DNA of 64,000 nucleotides from JBALVT01 sp045110675 (GCA_045110675.1 JBGCGJ010000004.1:31639-95638), one strand, 5' to 3'. Shown: positions 50,649 to 61,038, counted from the first letter of the stretch. The notes: generated by a model from the sequence alone, not told the origin. Made by a program: numbers and translations.

Positions 50649-53411
50649 ATGAAAGACCTTAGTCGCATTCTTACTGTCTGTGTCATACTGGCATTGGTGC
50701 CAGCCTGTGGGGCTCCGAAGACTGTAGCTGATCATATTGAACGAGCCCAGCAACTGCTTGGTGAGGGAGAAAATGACGCTGCGATACTGGAGTTAAAGAA
50801 TGCACTCCAAAAGGGCAGAGACGTCCCGATAGCGCGCTGGTTGCTTGGCAAAGCTTATCTTGATAATGGCACTATTCTGTCCGCAGAAAAGGAGCTTCTT
50901 CTTGCCCGGGATTTGGGGTGGCCCGATGATGATGTCGTTCCCGCTTTAGCCAAGGTGTTTTTTGCCCAGGGAAAGTATTCGGAAATTCGTAAACTGCGCA
51001 CGCGAACACTGCGAGAAGACGTTCAGGGTCCTGTCATCGCTCTGCAGGCCCTTGCAGAATTCTCTCTTGGCAAAAAGGATAAAGCAAAGAAATTAATGAC
51101 GGATGCTTTGCGTAAGTCACCTTCCGATCTTGATGTGTTTTTGGCACATGCCGAATTGCTCGCCAACGACCAAGATCTCGATGGGTCGCTGGCCGTATTG
51201 CAGACAGTATTTGAAGTAGATCCCGAAAATGGACGCGCCTGGAGCTTACAGGCTGATGTCAAATTGTATCGTGGCGAACTTGCAGATGCTCGAGACGCAT
51301 ATAGCAAAGCCATCGAATATAAGCGAAATTCGTTTCGTGAACGTCTACAACGCGGATTCCTTAATCTTCAGCTTGAGGATGTTGAGTCTGCCCAGGCCGA
51401 TGTTGACGAGTTGTTAATTCAGGCCCCTCAACACGAGGGTAGCAATTACCTGGCGGGTCTTCTTTATTTTCGCGATGGCAATCATGCCGCCGCTGTCGCT
51501 GCATTTACTTTGGCGGAACCGGCGTATAGGGAATTCCCTCTCGTTTTGTATTATTTGGCGAATTCGAATTTGGTGCTTGGAGATGTTGAAAAAGCCAAGA
51601 ATTTGATACAACAGTTTACCGAGCTTGTGCCCGAGCATATTGCGGGTCGCAAAGTACTGGCCTCAATTCGACTTCGTGAGGGAAGACACCAGGAAGTGGT
51701 TGACTTGATGGCCCAGGTCTTAGTTGATGATCCCAATGACACAGGTGCGCTCAATTTGACGGCCAACGCTTTTTTAAAGCTGGATTTGGTGGATCGCGGT
51801 ATAGCCCTCTTGACTAGAATAGTTGAGCTGGAACCCGACTCAGTTTCGGCCAAGGTGCGTCTCGGCGCCGGTTTGCTTGCGGGGGGAAGAGATCGTGCGG
51901 CCACTCAGCAAATTGAATCGGCGCTCGAGCTCGACCCAGAGTTTCAACAAGCCGAAATTCTTCTGGTGTTAAATCATTTACAGCGCAAAGATTATGATAA
52001 AGCCATATCGGCGGCGAAGGCGTTTAGTCGGCGTAATCTTCTGGATGCGATGCCTCACAATCTACTTGGTCGCGTTTACTTGTTGGCAGGGAATACCCAG
52101 GAGGCGATTCGCGCCTTTGAGAGTGTGGTCGCGCGCGACAAGGGCGAGCCCAGCGCAAATCACAGTTTGGCGCAACTTGAGCTTGCTCGCGGAGATATGG
52201 CTTCGGCTCGCGGCCGCTATGAGGCGATACTTTCGCATTACCCCAACCGATTGCCTGCGATGCTTGAGCTGGCCAAAATTGAGGCGCGAGAGCAGCGCGG
52301 GGAGCAATTGGAGGCTTTGCTAAAAACCGCCATGCGCGCACACCCTTCAGCACTGGCCCCTCGTATGGTGCTGGGCCGATACTATTTAAGTGCTGGCCAG
52401 GCTGACCTTATCGCTCCGCTGTTTGTTTCCTTGGATCCTAAAACGCAGGCCGCGCCACAAGTGCTACAGTTGCTTGCGATGTCCCAGTTGTCCAGTAGAG
52501 AGAATCGAAAGGCACAGACGACACTTAAACAACTGGATGACCATACCGTTGATTCAGCGGACAGTCATCACCAAATGGCTTTGGCCTCTGCCGGTAGCGG
52601 CGATCCAACTCTCACCCGACGACAGCTACTCAAGGCACTGGAACTCGATCGTAATCATGCTCCGTCGTTGCTTGCGATGGCCAAACTTGCTTTGATTGAA
52701 AAATCCTTCGGTGAATTCGATCAGTATCTGGAGCGACTTCGATCTGTGATTTCAGATTCCGCAGATGTCTATCACTTGAGCGCCATTTCCGCCTTGAGAG
52801 CAGGTGATTCTGCGGCGGCTGCAGACTTCGCCAAGCGGGCTTACCTGAAAGTTCCGACGACCCAGACAATGCTGGAGTTCGGTGTGTTTCTCGAGAAAGC
52901 GGGACGGGTCGATGAGGCGCAAAAGCTGCGTGATGAATGGCTGGTGAGACACGAGTCCGATGTGCGGGCCCGCCTCGATGTCGCCGGTCGAATGTTGTCT
53001 GGTGGAAATACCTCTGCCGCTCTACAGCACTATACAAAAATTCTTGAGCTGGATCCGGATAATGTTGTGGCGCTGAATAATTTGTCCTGGGAGCTACGTA
53101 CAGAAGATCCTTCCCAGGCTCTGATCTATGCGCGACGTGCAGCCGAATTGAACCCGGATTCTGCAGAGATTGTCGATACGCTGGCCGTAGTAGAGCACTT
53201 TAATAAGAATCGTGATCGCGCCAGACGCGGTATTGGGCGGGCAGTTATCATGTTGCCGGGGAATCCAACGGTAAAGTATCATCACGCCATGATAGGTGCT
53301 GCCGCAGGCGATAAGAACACAGCAATTATTAACTTACAGGAATTGTTGCAGGACCATGCCAGCTTCCCCGAGCGAGAGTCTGCGGTGAAACTGTTAGCGG
53401 AACTTCAGTGA
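50649..53411 (+). CDS. TPR-repeat lipoprotein, PEP-CTERM system PrsT-like
   Basis: A ~920-residue lipoprotein (lipobox LVPAC) built almost entirely of tetratricopeptide repeats (for example HIERAQQLLGEGENDAAIL, then many ~34-residue units up to DTLAVVEHFNKNRDRARRGI). Size, lipobox and repeat pattern are those of PrsT, a protein encoded with the exosortase/PEP-CTERM exopolysaccharide system. No exosortase or PEP-CTERM target is in this window. The start at 50649 is the best signal-peptide start; an ATG at 50613 with GGAAAG upstream is an alternative. Confidence 0.8.
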   Translation: MKDLSRILTVCVILALVPACGAPKTVADHIERAQQLLGEGENDAAILELKNALQKGRDVPIARWLLGKAYLDNGTILSAEKELLLARDLGWPDDDVVPALAKVFFAQGKYSEIRKLRTRTLREDVQGPVIALQALAEFSLGKKDKAKKLMTDALRKSPSDLDVFLAHAELLANDQDLDGSLAVLQTVFEVDPENGRAWSLQADVKLYRGELADARDAYSKAIEYKRNSFRERLQRGFLNLQLEDVESAQADVDELLIQAPQHEGSNYLAGLLYFRDGNHAAAVAAFTLAEPAYREFPLVLYYLANSNLVLGDVEKAKNLIQQFTELVPEHIAGRKVLASIRLREGRHQEVVDLMAQVLVDDPNDTGALNLTANAFLKLDLVDRGIALLTRIVELEPDSVSAKVRLGAGLLAGGRDRAATQQIESALELDPEFQQAEILLVLNHLQRKDYDKAISAAKAFSRRNLLDAMPHNLLGRVYLLAGNTQEAIRAFESVVARDKGEPSANHSLAQLELARGDMASARGRYEAILSHYPNRLPAMLELAKIEAREQRGEQLEALLKTAMRAHPSALAPRMVLGRYYLSAGQADLIAPLFVSLDPKTQAAPQVLQLLAMSQLSSRENRKAQTTLKQLDDHTVDSADSHHQMALASAGSGDPTLTRRQLLKALELDRNHAPSLLAMAKLALIEKSFGEFDQYLERLRSVISDSADVYHLSAISALRAGDSAAAADFAKRAYLKVPTTQTMLEFGVFLEKAGRVDEAQKLRDEWLVRHESDVRARLDVAGRMLSGGNTSAALQHYTKILELDPDNVVALNNLSWELRTEDPSQALIYARRAAELNPDSAEIVDTLAVVEHFNKNRDRARRGIGRAVIMLPGNPTVKYHHAMIGAAAGDKNTAIINLQELLQDHASFPERESAVKLLAELQ

Positions 53412-53498
53412 TAGCCGGCTCGATGCTTTAAGTGAATCAACAAAAATACACCAACTGACTTTTTATGCGCGGCCGCGTCAAACATGAGGAAACTTGTT

Positions 53499-53927
53499 AT
53501 GGCTACCCAAATTACCAAATACTCACGGATAGTAGCGTTTTTTCGCTGTGCGAGTGTTTCAATTTTCCTGCTGGCTTCACCATCTGTTTATTCTCATGCA
53601 GCTAAAGATCACGACGGAACCAAAAAGACATTTGTAAAGCAGGTAGCTGCTGATGGAATTGAGGAAGACTGCATGCTAGTCAGATCCGGGGTTTCCCTGG
53701 GGTACACTTTCGAGGCTGATCAAGCTCTGCAGTTCAATTTGCATTACCATATCAAAAGCGAGGGGAAGACGGTTTATGAAGAGGGTCCCGCTCTCGCTAA
53801 AACCCATCCCGAGAGTAACAGCTACTCGCCCACGGCCAATAGAGTGATGTGCCTTATGTGGGAAAATAAAACAGCCGAGCAAGTTCACCTGGAGTACTCA
53901 CATTGGCTTTACACACTAGCCGATTAG
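53499..53927 (+). CDS. Small secreted protein of unknown function
   Basis: A ~142-residue exported protein: signal peptide (CASVSIFLLASPSVYSHA), then a single domain with LVRSGVSLGYTFEADQALQF, NLHYHIKSEGKTVYEEG and RVMCLMWENKTAEQVHLEYS. The beta-rich pattern with two cysteines (in EDCML and MCLMWEN) suggests a small disulfide-linked sandwich. I do not recognise the family. ATG at 53499 is preferred with GAGGA spaced 8 nt; an ATG at 53484 is also in frame. Convergent with the TPR gene, 6 bp apart. Confidence 0.6.
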   Translation: MATQITKYSRIVAFFRCASVSIFLLASPSVYSHAAKDHDGTKKTFVKQVAADGIEEDCMLVRSGVSLGYTFEADQALQFNLHYHIKSEGKTVYEEGPALAKTHPESNSYSPTANRVMCLMWENKTAEQVHLEYSHWLYTLAD

Positions 53928-53933
53928 GCCTGT

Positions 53934-55778
53934 TTAATTTAAACTCGAGAGGACACTCTGGGCTTCCCGCTCTTGAGCGGGCGGCAACCCTTTTTTTATA
54001 GCTGAACTGATGCGCGACTTCGCGCTCCGTTCGTCGCCCATGTCTTTCAAGGTCAGTCCCAGATGATAGTCAGCTCGGCCAGACTCAGTCATTTTGGCCG
54101 CGGCGCTGGACAGTTTTACATTCGCGTTTTTAAGATCTCCCGTCCGATAGAAAGCCCATCCCATTAAATCTTCTATATAGGGATCGTTAGGCCACTGCTG
54201 GTACAGGATAGTGGCGTATTCACGGGCTCTTTCTACCTCCACATTCATATCCAGCAGATTACTGGCCAGGTTATCCATCGCCTGCAGGTGATCTGGATTG
54301 AGCTCCAGTGTCTTGGTGTATTCTTGTGTAGCTTGGTCTAGTTCCCCGCGCACCTCGTGAATTGATCCCAGTTCAAATCTCAAACCGGAGTCACCGGGGT
54401 TGCTTCCTATCCCCTTTTGGAGAGTTGTTAACGCCAGATCAAGATTATTTTGCTCCACGTAAAAGCGTGCCAGCGAAATCCACCCTTCAGGTTTTGTCGG
54501 CACCTCGGCGACGTGTTTTTCAAGATAGCTCTTTGCAAGATTGGTTTGACCATCGGCTTGTGCAAGGCTTGCGCCCAGCAAGTAGGCGGGAACATAGGGA
54601 GGCGTCTTCGCCAGTAACTGTGTAACAGTTTCCTGCGCTTTTGATCGCATGCCGGAGGTGGTTTGCAAATCAGCCAGACCAAATAAAAATTCTGAGTTTT
54701 CCGGGTATTTGTCGCTTACCGACTGCATTACATTCAGGGCATCGGAATTCATGCTTTCGTCCAGCAGCGCTGGAATCATGACAGAAAGAATTTCCTTTGC
54801 ACCGGCTTCCGGCGCGAGAGATAGGGCCGTTTCAAACTCGCCAATGGCTGCTACGATATCCTCGTCTTTGAGATACAGCTTCGCCATCTCCAGGCGGCCA
54901 GCAGCTTCCGCTGAAGGGACTTTTTCGATCAGATCCTTGAGCGCCTTGTTACCTGCTGCAACGTCTTTGTTGATCTGGGCAAGTCCCATATCCAAGCCGA
55001 ACACTGACGAGGGTTTAGAAGCGATTTCTGCGCGCAAGGCCGATGCCAGTTTTCTGGCTTTGGCTTGATCGCCGATTCCCGAGTATGCAAGCGTGAGATA
55101 CAGTGCAGCGGCACTAGAATTTTCGGCGGCCGGGATTTTTGCATCTCGGTACATCGGCTCCAGTAATTTCACTAGTTGCGGATAGGCTTCCAGGTGATTG
55201 AAACTGCGCGAAAGCTCAATATGATAAGGCTGCAGTCCGACGTCGCTTGGCGGAGGCAACTTTGCCAAGTAGAACGCTGCGGCGTCGTATTGCTGATTGC
55301 GATACATCATCCAGCCTAAGTAACGGTTTGCCAAATTGTCATCTGGGATATAGGAAACCACTTGCAGAAGAAGTTTCGCTCCACCCGCAGTATTTCCATT
55401 GAGCATTTTTGTGACGCCGTAGCGCGTCACCACAGGCGGTTTGACCGGCGGCAATGCGACGAGCCGCCTGAAGGACTCCTCTGCGGCTTTAAAATCTTTC
55501 ATCTGCATGAGAGATATACCAGCCAATTCCAGGGCCTCTTTGTCTTTTGGGTTTTTCGCCAGCAGGCGCGCTATCGCCATGTTGGCTTCTTGCCGCTTGC
55601 CGGCGGCCATCAAATCGGCAATGCCCCGCACGCGAGTATTATTTGCCAGGGAAGGATCCTGGAAATTCAGCAGTTCCTGGGTGAGTGCTTCGCTGCTAGT
55701 TGGGGTATCAATGGTTATAGCCTGGACGTTTGCTATCATCATTAACGACGAGATAAATACCAATGTTGTCTTCAGCAT
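53934..55778 (-). CDS. Exported TPR-repeat protein (PrsT-like)
   Basis: A 614-residue protein with a signal peptide (SSLMMIANVQA) and about twelve tetratricopeptide repeats, for example KDKEALELAGISLMQMKDF and ELDQATQEYTKTLELNPDH. It resembles the neighbouring PrsT-like lipoprotein in repeat spacing but lacks a lipobox. Probably periplasmic, for protein-protein contacts. It converges on the small secreted protein gene. Confidence 0.8.
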   Translation of the reverse strand: MLKTTLVFISSLMMIANVQAITIDTPTSSEALTQELLNFQDPSLANNTRVRGIADLMAAGKRQEANMAIARLLAKNPKDKEALELAGISLMQMKDFKAAEESFRRLVALPPVKPPVVTRYGVTKMLNGNTAGGAKLLLQVVSYIPDDNLANRYLGWMMYRNQQYDAAAFYLAKLPPPSDVGLQPYHIELSRSFNHLEAYPQLVKLLEPMYRDAKIPAAENSSAAALYLTLAYSGIGDQAKARKLASALRAEIASKPSSVFGLDMGLAQINKDVAAGNKALKDLIEKVPSAEAAGRLEMAKLYLKDEDIVAAIGEFETALSLAPEAGAKEILSVMIPALLDESMNSDALNVMQSVSDKYPENSEFLFGLADLQTTSGMRSKAQETVTQLLAKTPPYVPAYLLGASLAQADGQTNLAKSYLEKHVAEVPTKPEGWISLARFYVEQNNLDLALTTLQKGIGSNPGDSGLRFELGSIHEVRGELDQATQEYTKTLELNPDHLQAMDNLASNLLDMNVEVERAREYATILYQQWPNDPYIEDLMGWAFYRTGDLKNANVKLSSAAAKMTESGRADYHLGLTLKDMGDERSAKSRISSAIKKGLPPAQEREAQSVLSSLN

Positions 55779-56027
55779 GGTGAGTTCCTATTATAAATCC
55801 GAAGTCTGCTGGGCTAAACGAATTCGCCGCAAACAATCCTTTCGAGTTGCACTAATCCGATTGCATATGGGCCATGATAGCGAATGCAGTGTCAATTGGC
55901 CAAGTGGACAAATGGTCCTGCCTGGTGATAGGTCCGCTTGGAAATGCGCCGAAAACTGGTGAGCTCCTCAGTGCATGAGTTGTAGGCTTGCCGATACCAG
56001 CAAAACTCAGTGCGAATGCCAGTGGAT

Positions 56028-57020
56028 TTAAAACTGTCTGCCGGGAATACGAACTTCAGCACCGACTTCTTCAGGCTCATCATCGGTCATTTCAGCCGGA
56101 AAACCTGTCCCTAAAACGCTCACCTGGCAGGCGTCTTCCAGACGGCGAATAATATTGGGTGAAAGCTCTCGAGGGCCGTATTTTTCGATTCCATCTTCGA
56201 AAATTTTCACCAGCAATGGAGAAATGTCGAGTGGGACGTCATTTCGTTGTGCGAGTTGATCGAAAATGCCAATGTCCTTTAGCACTAAATCCATAGTGAA
56301 GTTGATGTCGCGACTACCGTTCAGGATCACCTGTGATTCAGTTTCATGAACAAAGGAATTTCCAGAGGACGCCTTGATCGCTTCGTAGGTGACGTTCATA
56401 TCCATGCCAATCTTTTTGGCGACAACCAGGGCCTCAGACAACGCCGCGAGGTGCGCGGTTGCGAGATAGTTGGTCAGTACTTTCAGTATTGAAGCTGAGC
56501 CCAGTTCACCAGTGTGTAGCACACGTCTCCCCATCGTGGTCAATACAGGGAGTACATGCTCAAAACCGACACGGTCTCCACCAACGAAAATGGCGATATT
56601 GCCTGTCGCCGCACGATGACAGCCGCCGGATACAGGGCTATCTAATGCAGTGGCACCTGTTTGCTGTACCTTTTCTCCCAGGCGTCTCACTTCGGCTTCA
56701 TCAGTAGTGCTCATTTCCAGCCAGGTCTTGCCTGTCGCGTCCTGTTCGGCGAGGCCTGCGATGATGCCATCTGGAGCTTCCATAACGGTTGCGCAAGCGG
56801 CGGGAGAGGGTAGACAGGTGATAATGATATCGACGGCGAGGGCTAATGCCCTGGGAGAGGCTGCAGCGCTGGCGCCACGGCCGACGAAATCTGCGACAAG
56901 GTCTTCGTCAAGATCCAATACCGTTAGATCAAAGTTGTTGCGCAATAGTGTGCCGCACAGTTTGCTGCCGACGTTACCTAGGCCGATAAAACCTACTTTT
57001 ACAGCTGAATTTTCCTGCAT
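56028..57020 (-). CDS. NAD(P)-dependent oxidoreductase, 3-hydroxyisobutyrate dehydrogenase family
   Basis: A 330-residue beta-hydroxyacid dehydrogenase: VGFIGLGNVGSKLCGTLL (nucleotide-binding), WLEMSTTDEAEVRRLGEK, ALDSPVSGGCHRAATGNIAI (substrate-binding) and the catalytic Lys in SILKVLTNYLATAHLAALSE. The C-terminus is a little longer than usual. It lies 54 bp after soxG on the same strand and may act on a hydroxy-acid made in the carnitine/betaine pathway, but that is an inference. Confidence 0.85.
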   Translation of the reverse strand: MQENSAVKVGFIGLGNVGSKLCGTLLRNNFDLTVLDLDEDLVADFVGRGASAAASPRALALAVDIIITCLPSPAACATVMEAPDGIIAGLAEQDATGKTWLEMSTTDEAEVRRLGEKVQQTGATALDSPVSGGCHRAATGNIAIFVGGDRVGFEHVLPVLTTMGRRVLHTGELGSASILKVLTNYLATAHLAALSEALVVAKKIGMDMNVTYEAIKASSGNSFVHETESQVILNGSRDINFTMDLVLKDIGIFDQLAQRNDVPLDISPLLVKIFEDGIEKYGPRELSPNIIRRLEDACQVSVLGTGFPAEMTDDEPEEVGAEVRIPGRQF

Positions 57021-57074
57021 GCCATTTTTCCTATACTACTGCGTTGTAAACCAATCCAGGTTTGAGTGAATGCA

Positions 57075-57689
57075 CTATTCGATGGCGCAGCCGAATTCCT
57101 CTCCGGCGTCCAGCAGCCAGCGAGCCAGGTAGTCGGCGAAACTACGACGTATTACAATGTCGAAGGATGCGTCTGCGCGTTTGCAAAATAGCCCGGTGGC
57201 TTGGGCGAATGTCGTCTGCACACAGTCGTTGACCTGAAAGTGACTGGGGTGGAAATCGTACACGCTGGATTTTTTAAGCAGTGACTCAATGTCTTTTCCG
57301 CTGACATTGATCAGTGTTTGTCCGCCAGTGACGATGGTCACGCTATAGTGACCGGTAAGGGTTTGCCGCAATTTACTCTCTACTTGGGATTCGACTTCAC
57401 GATCGACCAGGAGCAGCCATTCGTCTGGCCCCAGCCAGTGGAGGCGGCCACCACGGCCGATTGACGAGGTGCGTGGTTTTACGGGTAGCTCGATTTCCAG
57501 TGCTTGATGAATGCCCTCAACAAATTTCGGACTATTGGCATTGCCGCGAACAATCAGATGACCCACTGAAGTGGATTCGCGAATTACAATTGATGGCGGT
57601 TGGGTGCCGCTTCGCGTCCCCAAAAAATAATGTAGTGGGGATTCCACATACACACCCTCGCGCGCCATGCTATGAATTTGATCAGACAT
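57075..57689 (-). CDS. soxG: Sarcosine oxidase gamma subunit
   Basis: Gamma subunit of tetrameric sarcosine oxidase, 204 residues, with the family's SVGHLIVRGNANSPKFVE, LHWLGPDEWLLLVD and DFHPSHFQVNDCVQTTFAQA. It contributes to assembly of the alpha-beta-gamma-delta enzyme that turns sarcosine, tetrahydrofolate and O2 into glycine, methylene-THF and H2O2. The ATG at 57689 overlaps the soxA 3' end by 8 bp, so it is translated in series. Confidence 0.9.
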   Translation of the reverse strand: MSDQIHSMAREGVYVESPLHYFLGTRSGTQPPSIVIRESTSVGHLIVRGNANSPKFVEGIHQALEIELPVKPRTSSIGRGGRLHWLGPDEWLLLVDREVESQVESKLRQTLTGHYSVTIVTGGQTLINVSGKDIESLLKKSSVYDFHPSHFQVNDCVQTTFAQATGLFCKRADASFDIVIRRSFADYLARWLLDAGEEFGCAIE

Positions 57690-60600
57690 TTTGCCGCTCC
57701 CCGTCTGGATCGTAAAAAACGGAACTTACGATGGTTGATGCTACGCATCTGCCGTCTGCTAGTGGGCAGTAAACCGTGTCTCCGATACGACCCAGGCCAC
57801 CCTTAACCACTGCCAGGGCAATAGAGTGTTGAAGATAAGCACTGTAATAACTTGAGGTAACGTGCCCGAGCATATCCATGGGGATTGCTTGAGTCGGATC
57901 ATCGACGATCTGTGCGCCCTCTGGTAGCACTTCCTGGGAGTCTATTGTTCTAAGGCCGACCAATTGCTTGCGCAACTCTCTCGCGCTATCGCTTCGATCC
58001 AGTGAGCGCTTTCCCAGAAAGCTAAAGGCTTTGTTTTTACCCACGACCCAGCTCATATTTAAATCGTGTGGCGTCACGGAACCGTCCGTATCCTGTCCAA
58101 CGATGATAAAGCCTTTTTCAGCTCGTAAAACGTGCATGGTTTCCGTGCCGTAGGGTGTGATGCCGAACTCTTCCCCGGCGAGTATGAGTTGTTCCCAAAG
58201 ATAGCGACCATGATGCGAGGGAACATTCACTTCATAGGTAAGTTCGCCGGTAAAACTAATGCGGAATACGCGCGCGGGAATCTCAGCTACGGTTCCATCG
58301 CGCCAATCCATGAAAGCAAAGGCTTCATTATCCAGGTCAATGTCTCTGCACACTTTGGCGATAACTTTCCTGGCATTGGGGCCGGTAACCGTGGCGGTCG
58401 CCCAGTGATCCGTCACTGAAGTGAAGTACACGTTCAATTCCGGCCACTCCGTTTGCTGCCACAATTCCAGCCAGGCGAGTACGCCTGCAGCGCCTCCGGT
58501 AGTGGTAAACATTTGATAGTGGTTCTCGCCCAAACACGCTGTCACCCCGTCATCAAATACCATGCCATCTTCTTTTAGCATTAGGCCGTAGCGGCATTTT
58601 CCGGCGGCGAGTTTTAGAAACGAATTGGTGTACACCCGGGTAATAAATTCCGCTGCATCGGGCCCCTGTATATCGATCTTACCGAGAGTTGACGCGTCCA
58701 GTATTCCCACGCTGTTGCGAACCGCCAGGCATTCTCGATTGACGGCGTCTTGCATCGACTCGCCGATTCTTGGGAAGTACCAAGGACGTTTCCATTGGCC
58801 GACATCTTCCCAAACCGCGCCGTGTTCTTCGTGCCACCGATGCATGGGTGTATAGCGCTCAGGCTCGAACAGTTCTCCAACATTGCGTCCGGCAATGGCT
58901 CCAAAGGTGGTGGGCGTGTAGGCGGGACGGAAAATCGTGGTGCCGGTCTCGGCGATTGATTGGTCCAGGGCATTGGCCAAAATTGCCATGCCATTAATAT
59001 TGCCCAGCTTTCCCTGGTCGGTGCCAAAGCCCATGGCGGTGTAACGTTTGGCGTGTTCTATTGACTCATAACCTTCCCGTGCGGCTAGTTCAATTGCCGC
59101 AGCGGTGACATCAAGCTGCAGATCTACGAATTGACTGGGTGCGCGGCTGGTGCTTTTACTGTGTGGTGCGAGAAACAGCGCCTGAGCAGTTTGTTGTGGA
59201 ATCTCTTCGACTTGATAAAGTAACTGCTCAATCGCCTTATCTTCGGAGCCTGTCAAGCTGGCAATCTCAGCCCCGACCGCAGCTCCACTGTTGAGACAAT
59301 GAGCGAGGCTCCACTGGCCGTTGGCTGCGCCCACGGATCGGTGCTGATGCTCGGACTGACCTGGAACGAAGCCGATGACTTCCTCATTCCAGACGGGCTT
59401 CACGCCCGTTTGTGAGCTCAGATGAACCACTGGACTCCAGCCACCGGAGCAGGCAATTAAATCGCAATCCAGTCGACGGGCGGGTCCGATCAACTTGTTG
59501 CCCTCGGAATTGATCGGCGCGATAGAGGCTGCTGTGACCCGCTTGCTACCGTGAGCTTCGATGACGGCGTGGCCTGTGATGACATCAATTCCCAATGCGC
59601 GAGCGGCTTCGACCAGTTCACCTTCTGACTTCTGCCGCGAATCGATTACCGCGCAAACGTTACGGCCTGCTTTATACCAGTCGATGGCACTTTGATAGGC
59701 ATTATCATTACTGGTAAACAAGACCATTTGTTCGCCTGGCGTCACGCCATAGCGGTTTACGTAAGTCGAGACAGAGGAGGCGAGCATGACCCCGGGAACA
59801 TCGTTGTGAGCGAAAACGATAGGGCGCTCGATTGCCCCTGTCGCCAGAATTACCTGGGTGGCGCGGACTCGATGAAGTCGCTCGCGACTGCCACTGCCTG
59901 CATTTTTGGCAAGGTGATCCCTGCGTCGTTCCACGATGGTCAGAAAGTTTTGGTCGTAATATCCGAAGACTGTGCTGCGCTTGAGAATTTGCATGTTGTC
60001 CATCGATTCCAACTGCATGTTTGCTTCGGCCAACCAATCGGCTGCGGATTTTTCTCCGATAAATAGGGTAGAGGAGAGCAAACTGCCACCGAGTTCGTTT
60101 TGCTCATCGGCGATAATGACCCGAGCGCCTGTCTTTCCAGCGGCGAGTGCTGCAGCTATACCTGCAGGCCCCGCTCCGACAACAAGAACATCACAGTGCT
60201 GATTGAATTGGTCATAGCGATCGGGGTCGGGGAGTTCCGGCGACTTGCCCAAGCCAGCCGCTTTGCGAATAAAATGCTCGTAGGTCATCCACAGTCGCTT
60301 AGGTTGCATAAAGGTTTTGTAGTAGAAGCCCGGCGGCATCAGGCGGCCAAATTTCCCGAAAAGACCCATCACGTCAAATTCAACACTGGGCCAACCACCT
60401 ACACTGAATGCTTCCATACCTTCGTAGATTTCAACTTGAGTGGCTCGCAGATTTGGGATAGTCGTTGCACCTTTGCCTACTTGCACTATAGCGTTGGGCT
60501 CTTCGGCACCGTGTCCCACAATCCCACGTGGTCTACCATATTTAAAACTGCGACCAACAACGCTGACGCCATTCGCCAGCAAGGCTGATGCAAGGGTGTC

Positions 60601-60708
60601 GCCGGGGTGACCTTGCAGGTGCCTGCCATCAAAGCGAAAATTCAGTACCGTATCTCGGTCGATTCGCCCGCCGGTGTCGAGCCGATTTTTCTGTTCTACT
60701 TGGGGCAT
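57682..60708 (-). CDS. soxA: Sarcosine oxidase alpha subunit
   Basis: A 1008-residue subunit. N-terminal 2Fe-2S-like domain (FRFDGRHLQGHPGDTLASAL, RSFKYGRPRGIVGHG), then the Rossmann fold VLVVGAGPAGIAAALAAGK (about residues 172-195) with EQNELGG, and a C-terminal folate-binding aminomethyltransferase (GCV_T) domain with LDASTLGKIDIQGPDA and YGTETMHVLRAEKGFIIVGQ. Binds NAD and FAD and passes formaldehyde to folate. Starts at the soxD stop (TGATG). Length equals that of Pseudomonas SoxA. Confidence 0.95.
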   Translation of the reverse strand: MPQVEQKNRLDTGGRIDRDTVLNFRFDGRHLQGHPGDTLASALLANGVSVVGRSFKYGRPRGIVGHGAEEPNAIVQVGKGATTIPNLRATQVEIYEGMEAFSVGGWPSVEFDVMGLFGKFGRLMPPGFYYKTFMQPKRLWMTYEHFIRKAAGLGKSPELPDPDRYDQFNQHCDVLVVGAGPAGIAAALAAGKTGARVIIADEQNELGGSLLSSTLFIGEKSAADWLAEANMQLESMDNMQILKRSTVFGYYDQNFLTIVERRRDHLAKNAGSGSRERLHRVRATQVILATGAIERPIVFAHNDVPGVMLASSVSTYVNRYGVTPGEQMVLFTSNDNAYQSAIDWYKAGRNVCAVIDSRQKSEGELVEAARALGIDVITGHAVIEAHGSKRVTAASIAPINSEGNKLIGPARRLDCDLIACSGGWSPVVHLSSQTGVKPVWNEEVIGFVPGQSEHQHRSVGAANGQWSLAHCLNSGAAVGAEIASLTGSEDKAIEQLLYQVEEIPQQTAQALFLAPHSKSTSRAPSQFVDLQLDVTAAAIELAAREGYESIEHAKRYTAMGFGTDQGKLGNINGMAILANALDQSIAETGTTIFRPAYTPTTFGAIAGRNVGELFEPERYTPMHRWHEEHGAVWEDVGQWKRPWYFPRIGESMQDAVNRECLAVRNSVGILDASTLGKIDIQGPDAAEFITRVYTNSFLKLAAGKCRYGLMLKEDGMVFDDGVTACLGENHYQMFTTTGGAAGVLAWLELWQQTEWPELNVYFTSVTDHWATATVTGPNARKVIAKVCRDIDLDNEAFAFMDWRDGTVAEIPARVFRISFTGELTYEVNVPSHHGRYLWEQLILAGEEFGITPYGTETMHVLRAEKGFIIVGQDTDGSVTPHDLNMSWVVGKNKAFSFLGKRSLDRSDSARELRKQLVGLRTIDSQEVLPEGAQIVDDPTQAIPMDMLGHVTSSYYSAYLQHSIALAVVKGGLGRIGDTVYCPLADGRCVASTIVSSVFYDPDGERQNV

Positions 60709-61013
60709 CAGCGACTCTCTTTTCCGGCGCTCTCAATGCCGATACCAGGTAGTGTTCCAACGGGATAGGTTTCCAGAATTTTGTAACTCACTGTGTCTCG
60801 AGTAGCGTTGAAATATCGTCTGCAACCGACCGCATGAAGCCACATTTCATGGTGAATTCCGCGGGGGTTTTTGCGGAAAAATAAATAGTCTCCCCACTGC
60901 TCATCTGTCAACGCTTCGGGATCCTTGGGGCGCTGTATATGCGCTTCACCGCAATAGTGAAATTCTTCTTCTTCGCGAAGCTCCTCGCAGTAGGGGCAAT
61001 GAATGTGCAGCAT
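60708..61013 (-). CDS. soxD: Sarcosine oxidase delta subunit
   Basis: A 101-residue delta subunit that holds a zinc ion: HCPYCEELREEEEFHYCGEA gives the Cys/His ligands, followed by WGDYLFFRKNPRGIHHEMW and HAVGCRRYFNATRDTVSY. MLHIHCPYC is the normal start (61013); 19 upstream codons are not needed. It lies between soxB and soxA in the standard soxBDAG order. Confidence 0.95.
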   Translation of the reverse strand: MLHIHCPYCEELREEEEFHYCGEAHIQRPKDPEALTDEQWGDYLFFRKNPRGIHHEMWLHAVGCRRYFNATRDTVSYKILETYPVGTLPGIGIESAGKESR

Positions 61014-61038
61014 GATGGCCTTCCGGTTTACCTGGAGC

